Below the pieces are notes generated by a model. It was given only the letters and a program-made list of their open reading frames with translations, did no database searches and was not told where the DNA came from. A program made the position numbers and the translations under genes. Positions 60,661-63,959 of a DNA stretch of 63,959 nucleotides are shown in pieces (position 1 is the stretch's first letter; every line of letters starts with the position of its first letter). This DNA comes from Rhodocyclaceae bacterium (GTDB lineage: Bacteria; Pseudomonadota; Gammaproteobacteria; Burkholderiales; Rhodocyclaceae): the NCBI GenBank assembly GCA_011391215.1, contig JAABQX010000027.1, forward strand, positions 1-63,959, read 5' to 3'.

Positions 60661-61971
60661 TCAGCGTTTCTTGCCGGCCTGCTGGTCCAGCGTGCGCAAG
60701 CGTTCCAGTTTTTCACTGATTTTCTGCTCCAACCCGCGTGGCGTCGGGCGATACCAGGCCACGCCCGGCATAGCGTCCGGAAAATAGTTTTCGCCTGCCG
60801 CATACGCTTCCGGTTCGTCATGGGCATAACGATATTCCCGGCCGAAACCCAGCTCCTTCATCAGCTTCGTCGGTGCGTTGCGCAGATGTTCCGGCACCGG
60901 CCGGCTGCCATCTTTCGCCACAAACTTGCGCGCCGCTCCATAAGCCACATAGCCGGCGTTCGATTTCGGCGCCACTGCCATATAGATCACCGCATTCGCC
61001 AGCGCCAGTTCGCCCTCGGGAGAACCGAGCCGCTCATAGGTTTCCACCGCGTCGAGGGCAATGCGCAGCGCGCGCGGGTCGGCCAGGCCGATATCTTCGC
61101 TGGCCATGCGAATGATGCGTCGCCCGAGATAGAGCGGATCGGCGCCGCCGTCGAGCATGCGCGTTAACCAATACAGGGACGCATCCGGACTCGAGCCGCG
61201 CACCGACTTGTGCAGGGCGGAAATCTGGTCATAAAACGCATCGCCGCCCTTGTCAAAACGTCGCAGGTCGGAGGCCAACGCCTGTTCCAGAAAGTCGGCG
61301 CTGACGAGACGGCAACCAGCGGCATTGGCTGCGGTACGCAGGGTTTCCAGCACGTTCAGCAAGCGGCGCGCATCGCCGTCGGCATGGCCGACAATGCGCG
61401 TGCGGGCTTCGTCATCAAACTCGAGGTCGGGCAAGGCGCGCGCCCGGGCGCGCTCGAATAGCTCCTGCAAATCCTCCGTCGTCAGCGATTTCAGTACATA
61501 TACCGCCGCACGCGAAAGCAGTGCCGAATTCACCTCGAACGACGGATTCTCGGTCGTCGCCCCGACGAAGGTCAGCAAGCCGCGTTCGACGAAGGGCAAA
61601 AATGCATCCTGCTGCGCCTTGTTGAATCGATGCACCTCATCGACGAACAGCAGCGTGCGTCGCCCGCTCTGCGCCAGCGTCAGCTCTGCCTGCTCCACGG
61701 CGGCGCGAATATCCTTGACGCCCGAAAATACTGCCGAAAGTGCGATGAACTCCGCCTCGAAGGCATGCGCCATCAGTCGCGCCAGCGTCGTCTTGCCCAC
61801 CCCCGGCGGCCCCCAGAGAATCATCGAATGCGGTGTGCGCGACTCGAACGCCAGCCGCAAGGGTTTGCCCGGGCCGAGCAGATGCTTCTGCCCGATCACC
61901 TCGTCGAGCGTGGTGGGGCGCAGTTGTTCGGCAAGCGGCGCGTGGGGGGCTGAAGCAAACAGGTCGGTCAT
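60661..61971 (-). CDS. rarA: Replication-associated recombination protein A (RarA/MgsA)
   Basis: 436 residues, AAA+ ATPase of the clamp-loader branch that acts at stalled forks. Walker A is GPPGVGKTTLARLMA, Walker B LLFVDEVHRFNKAQQD, with sensor GATTENPSFEVNSALLSRA and the RarA signature FYDQISALHKSVRGSSPDA. A sequence at 61291-61313 matches the dispersed repeat at about 20 of 23 bases and reads LVSADFLE, but this may be natural family sequence. Downstream of lolA in the usual betaproteobacterial order. Confidence 0.94.
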   Translation of the reverse strand: MTDLFASAPHAPLAEQLRPTTLDEVIGQKHLLGPGKPLRLAFESRTPHSMILWGPPGVGKTTLARLMAHAFEAEFIALSAVFSGVKDIRAAVEQAELTLAQSGRRTLLFVDEVHRFNKAQQDAFLPFVERGLLTFVGATTENPSFEVNSALLSRAAVYVLKSLTTEDLQELFERARARALPDLEFDDEARTRIVGHADGDARRLLNVLETLRTAANAAGCRLVSADFLEQALASDLRRFDKGGDAFYDQISALHKSVRGSSPDASLYWLTRMLDGGADPLYLGRRIIRMASEDIGLADPRALRIALDAVETYERLGSPEGELALANAVIYMAVAPKSNAGYVAYGAARKFVAKDGSRPVPEHLRNAPTKLMKELGFGREYRYAHDEPEAYAAGENYFPDAMPGVAWYRPTPRGLEQKISEKLERLRTLDQQAGKKR

Positions 61972-62133
61972 CGATGGGTATTACGGTTTCGGCGTAAGCA
62001 GCGCATTATCTTCCAAGTGCCTTGGTCCAGTTGCTACGCTCGCGCTGCACGCCAGATCACAACGCAACTGGCCGGCCTGATCCTATCGGCTTATCCCTCA
62101 AGCTCGCTGCCGGCAACCGCTGAAGCAAGCCGC

Positions 62134-62739
62134 TTACTCGCCCACCACATCTGCCCCCTTGGGCGGCACGAAGCGGAAAGTATCCTTTGCCAGCACCGGA
62201 TTCGGCTGGAACTCGGTAAACAAGAGTGTGGTGGTCTGACCGAAGTTGTCCTGTACTTCCATCAGGCGCGGCAGGTTGCCGGAAAGACCGATGCGCACTC
62301 GCGCAAAGGTACTGTCCGCCGCCTTCGGCAGGGCATCGACAATTTCCAGTCCATCGGCGGCGCCGGCCTCGCTCAATGTGAAATGCTGATCGAGCGTCTC
62401 GCCCGTCAGCAGTGCTGCCGGGCTGGCGCCCAGCGTCTTGTCGGTTTTACTGACGGAGACCTGATTGAGGTCGGTGTCATAACTCCAGAGCTTTTCTCCA
62501 TCGGTGACCAGCAGCAATTTGTAAGGCTTCTCGTAGGCCCAGCGCAGCTTGCCGGGCCGGGCAAGGGCAAAGTGGCCTGTCGAGTTTTGCGGCTTGCGGC
62601 CGGATTTGCCGACCACGCTCTGGGCGAAGCTGCCCTGGGCAGCATGCGTGTTGGCCCAGAAGGCTTTTAGTTGGTCGATACCGGTGGCGGCAACGAGGCC
62701 GGAGAAAAGCATGCCGCAAAGCAGGATGAAAGTACGCAT
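62134..62739 (-). CDS. lolA: Outer-membrane lipoprotein carrier protein
   Basis: 201 residues with a signal peptide (MRTFILLCGMLFSGLVAATG). LolA features follow: AAQGSFAQSVVG, then GHFALARPGKLRWAYEKPYK and VTDGEKLWSYDTDLNQVSV. The periplasmic protein carries lipoproteins from LolCDE to LolB. It lies 55 bp after ftsK on the same strand, the standard ftsK-lolA-rarA order. Confidence 0.93.
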   Translation of the reverse strand: MRTFILLCGMLFSGLVAATGIDQLKAFWANTHAAQGSFAQSVVGKSGRKPQNSTGHFALARPGKLRWAYEKPYKLLLVTDGEKLWSYDTDLNQVSVSKTDKTLGASPAALLTGETLDQHFTLSEAGAADGLEIVDALPKAADSTFARVRIGLSGNLPRLMEVQDNFGQTTTLLFTEFQPNPVLAKDTFRFVPPKGADVVGE

Positions 62740-62794
62740 GGGTGCATTATCGCCGATGCGCAGTGCCGGCCGGCGGTAACAGAGTGTAAGAAAT

Positions 62795-63959
62795 CTATTC
62801 AACCTGCTCCGGCACCAGCACTTCGCGCCCGCCGGCGCCATTCATCGCCGAGACCAGCCCCGCCTTCTCCATCGCCTCGATCATGCGCGCGGCGCGGTTG
62901 TAGCCAATTCTCAAGTGGCGCTGCACCAGGGAGATCGACGGCCGGCGGTTTTTTAGTACCACTTCGACAGCCTGATCGTACATGGGGTCGGCCTCGATGT
63001 CGCCACCGTCCGCGCCACCGGCCTCGGCACTCTCGCTCGCCGGCGACGCCAGTACATCGGTGATGAACTCTGGACGCCCCACCTTGCGCAAGTGCTCGAC
63101 AACACGGTGCACCTCGTCGTCAGCGACATAGGCGCCATGCACGCGTATTGGCAAACCGGTACCGGGACTCAGGTAGAGCATGTCACCCTGACCCAGCAGC
63201 GCTTCGGCGCCCATCTGGTCGAGGATGGTGCGCGAATCGATCTTGCTGGAGACCTGGAACGAGATGCGCGTCGGGATGTTGGCCTTGATGAGACCGGTAA
63301 TGACATCGACACTCGGCCGCTGGGTGGCAAGGATCAGGTGGATGCCTGAGGCGCGCGCTTTCTGGGCCAGCCGGGCGATCAATTCTTCGACTTTCTTGCC
63401 GACCACCATCATCAGATCGGCCAATTCGTCGATCACTACGACGATGAAGGGCAGCGTCTTCAAGTGAGGCACACCGGACTCTGGATCACCCTGCAAGGCC
63501 AGCGGATCTGGCAGCGGTGTGCCGGCCTTTTCGGCCTCGCGCACTTTCGCATTGAAGCCGGCGAGGTTGCGCACGCCGAGCGTGCTCATCAGCTTGTAGC
63601 GACGCTCCATTTCGCCGACGCACCAATGCAGCGCGTTGGCCGCCTTGGTCATGTCGGTGACGACGGGCGCCAGCAGGTGTGGAATGCCTTCGTAGACGGA
63701 AAGTTCGAGCATCTTCGGATCGACGAGGATCAGGCGCACATCCTTCGGCTCCGACTTGTAGAGCAGCGACAGGATCATCGCGTTGATGCCCACCGACTTG
63801 CCCGAACCGGTGGTGCCCGCCACGAGCAGGTGCGGCATCTTGGCCAGGTCGGCGACCAGCGGCTGACCGGAGATATCCTTGCCCAGCGCCATGGTCAGGT
63901 GTGAATGCATGTCGTGATAGACCTTCGCGCCGAGGATTTCCGAAAGGCGCACGGTCTGG
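62795..63959 (-). CDS. ftsK: DNA translocase FtsK, C-terminal part
   Basis: The frame runs off the window edge; 387 C-terminal residues are present. The motor domain shows Walker [16 protein letters not shown] and Walker [16 protein letters not shown], then [17 protein letters not shown]. The gamma winged helix that reads KOPS sequences closes the chain ([21 protein letters not shown]). FtsK pumps chromosomal DNA towards dif at the septum. Confidence 0.95.
   Translation of the reverse strand, partial: QTVRLSEILGAKVYHDMHSHLTMALGKDISGQPLVADLAKMPHLLVAGTTGSGKSVGINAMILSLLYKSEPKDVRLILVDPKMLELSVYEGIPHLLAPVVTDMTKAANALHWCVGEMERRYKLMSTLGVRNLAGFNAKVREAEKAGTPLPDPLALQGDPESGVPHLKTLPFIVVVIDELADLMMVVGKKVEELIARLAQKARASGIHLILATQRPSVDVITGLIKANIPTRISFQVSSKIDSRTILDQMGAEALLGQGDMLYLSPGTGLPIRVHGAYVADDEVHRVVEHLRKVGRPEFITDVLASPASESAEAGGADGGDIEADPMYDQAVEVVLKNRRPSISLVQRHLRIGYNRAARMIEAMEKAGLVSAMNGAGGREVLVPEQVE

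Noticed and set aside
61291-61313. Repeat-like sequence in rarA
   Set aside because: About 20 of 23 bases match, but the residues (LVSADFLE) are close to normal RarA sequence at that place, so it was not counted among the secure copies.
1-63959. CRISPR arrays, tRNA or rRNA genes, riboswitches
   Set aside because: Reading both strands I saw no regularly spaced repeats, no cloverleaf with a tRNA-like T-loop and no rRNA sequence; the dispersed repeat is not in arrays.

Overview
The window reads as chromosomal DNA of a betaproteobacterium, most likely of the Rhodocyclales/Sterolibacterium/Sulfuritalea type. Support for this: high GC with densely packed genes; a Neisseria-p64k-like E3 subunit carrying its own lipoyl domain; aprBA plus sat (dissimilatory sulfur metabolism); a cbb3 oxidase locus; a class I PHA synthase; oxygen-independent coproporphyrinogen oxidase next to fnr; and the ftsK-lolA-rarA gene order. 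The lineage is inferred from gene content only; there is no rRNA gene in the window.

Layout. 1-1.75 kb is a scrambled edge: the end of an O-antigen-ligase-like gene, a 53-bp near-perfect palindrome, and nested remnants of two insertion sequences. 1.8-12.5 kb holds two 2-oxoacid decarboxylation systems back to back: the aceE-aceF-lpdA pyruvate dehydrogenase operon on the minus strand and, divergently, a four-gene 2-oxoacid oxidoreductase whose last gene fuses a GltD-type NAD(P)/FAD module to a ferredoxin. 12.5-16.2 kb holds small genes: a cupin, a ParD antitoxin with a broken toxin, envelope lipoproteins and an RlmN-like radical SAM enzyme. 16.3-21.9 kb is iorAB-folD-purE-tsaC plus a CBS-domain gene. 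21.9-31.5 kb holds a methyltransferase without a clear start codon, cbbQ/cbbO-type chaperones, and an unassigned trio (acetolactate-synthase-like enzyme, glycosyltransferase, PaaK-like ligase).

31.6-35.8 kb is aprBA divergent from sat. 35.8-41.9 kb carries a BepA-like protease, moaC, a TauE/SafE protein, hemN, fnr, a SirB-type protein and a second Crp/Fnr regulator. 41.9-49.8 kb is a low-oxygen/NO stress area: a polytopic membrane protein, DUF2249, two hemerythrins, an oxygen-binding diiron protein coupled to a soluble chemoreceptor-like protein, an NPD oxidoreductase, phaC and a universal stress protein. A short histidine kinase and a TPR response regulator follow. 52-60.6 kb is the complete cbb3 locus (ccoIS, ccoNOQP, ccoG, fixH, a DUF3149 microprotein). 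The window ends in rarA, lolA and the 3' part of ftsK.

Two signals run across these regions. First, six FNR/ANR-type boxes (TTGAY-N4-RTCAA) lie at sat/apr, hemN/fnr, the hemerythrin operon, phaC/usp, ccoN, and upstream of a candidate ~97-nt FNR-driven small RNA between ccoS and ccoN. Second, a ~24-bp dispersed repeat with core GTCCCGCCAGCGCCGAC occurs at least 14 times, both between genes and in frame inside genes, where it adds or forms peptides such as PPAPTF, PASADF, KVGAGETA or KSALAGRQ. The repeat and the sRNA are the two items most worth following up.
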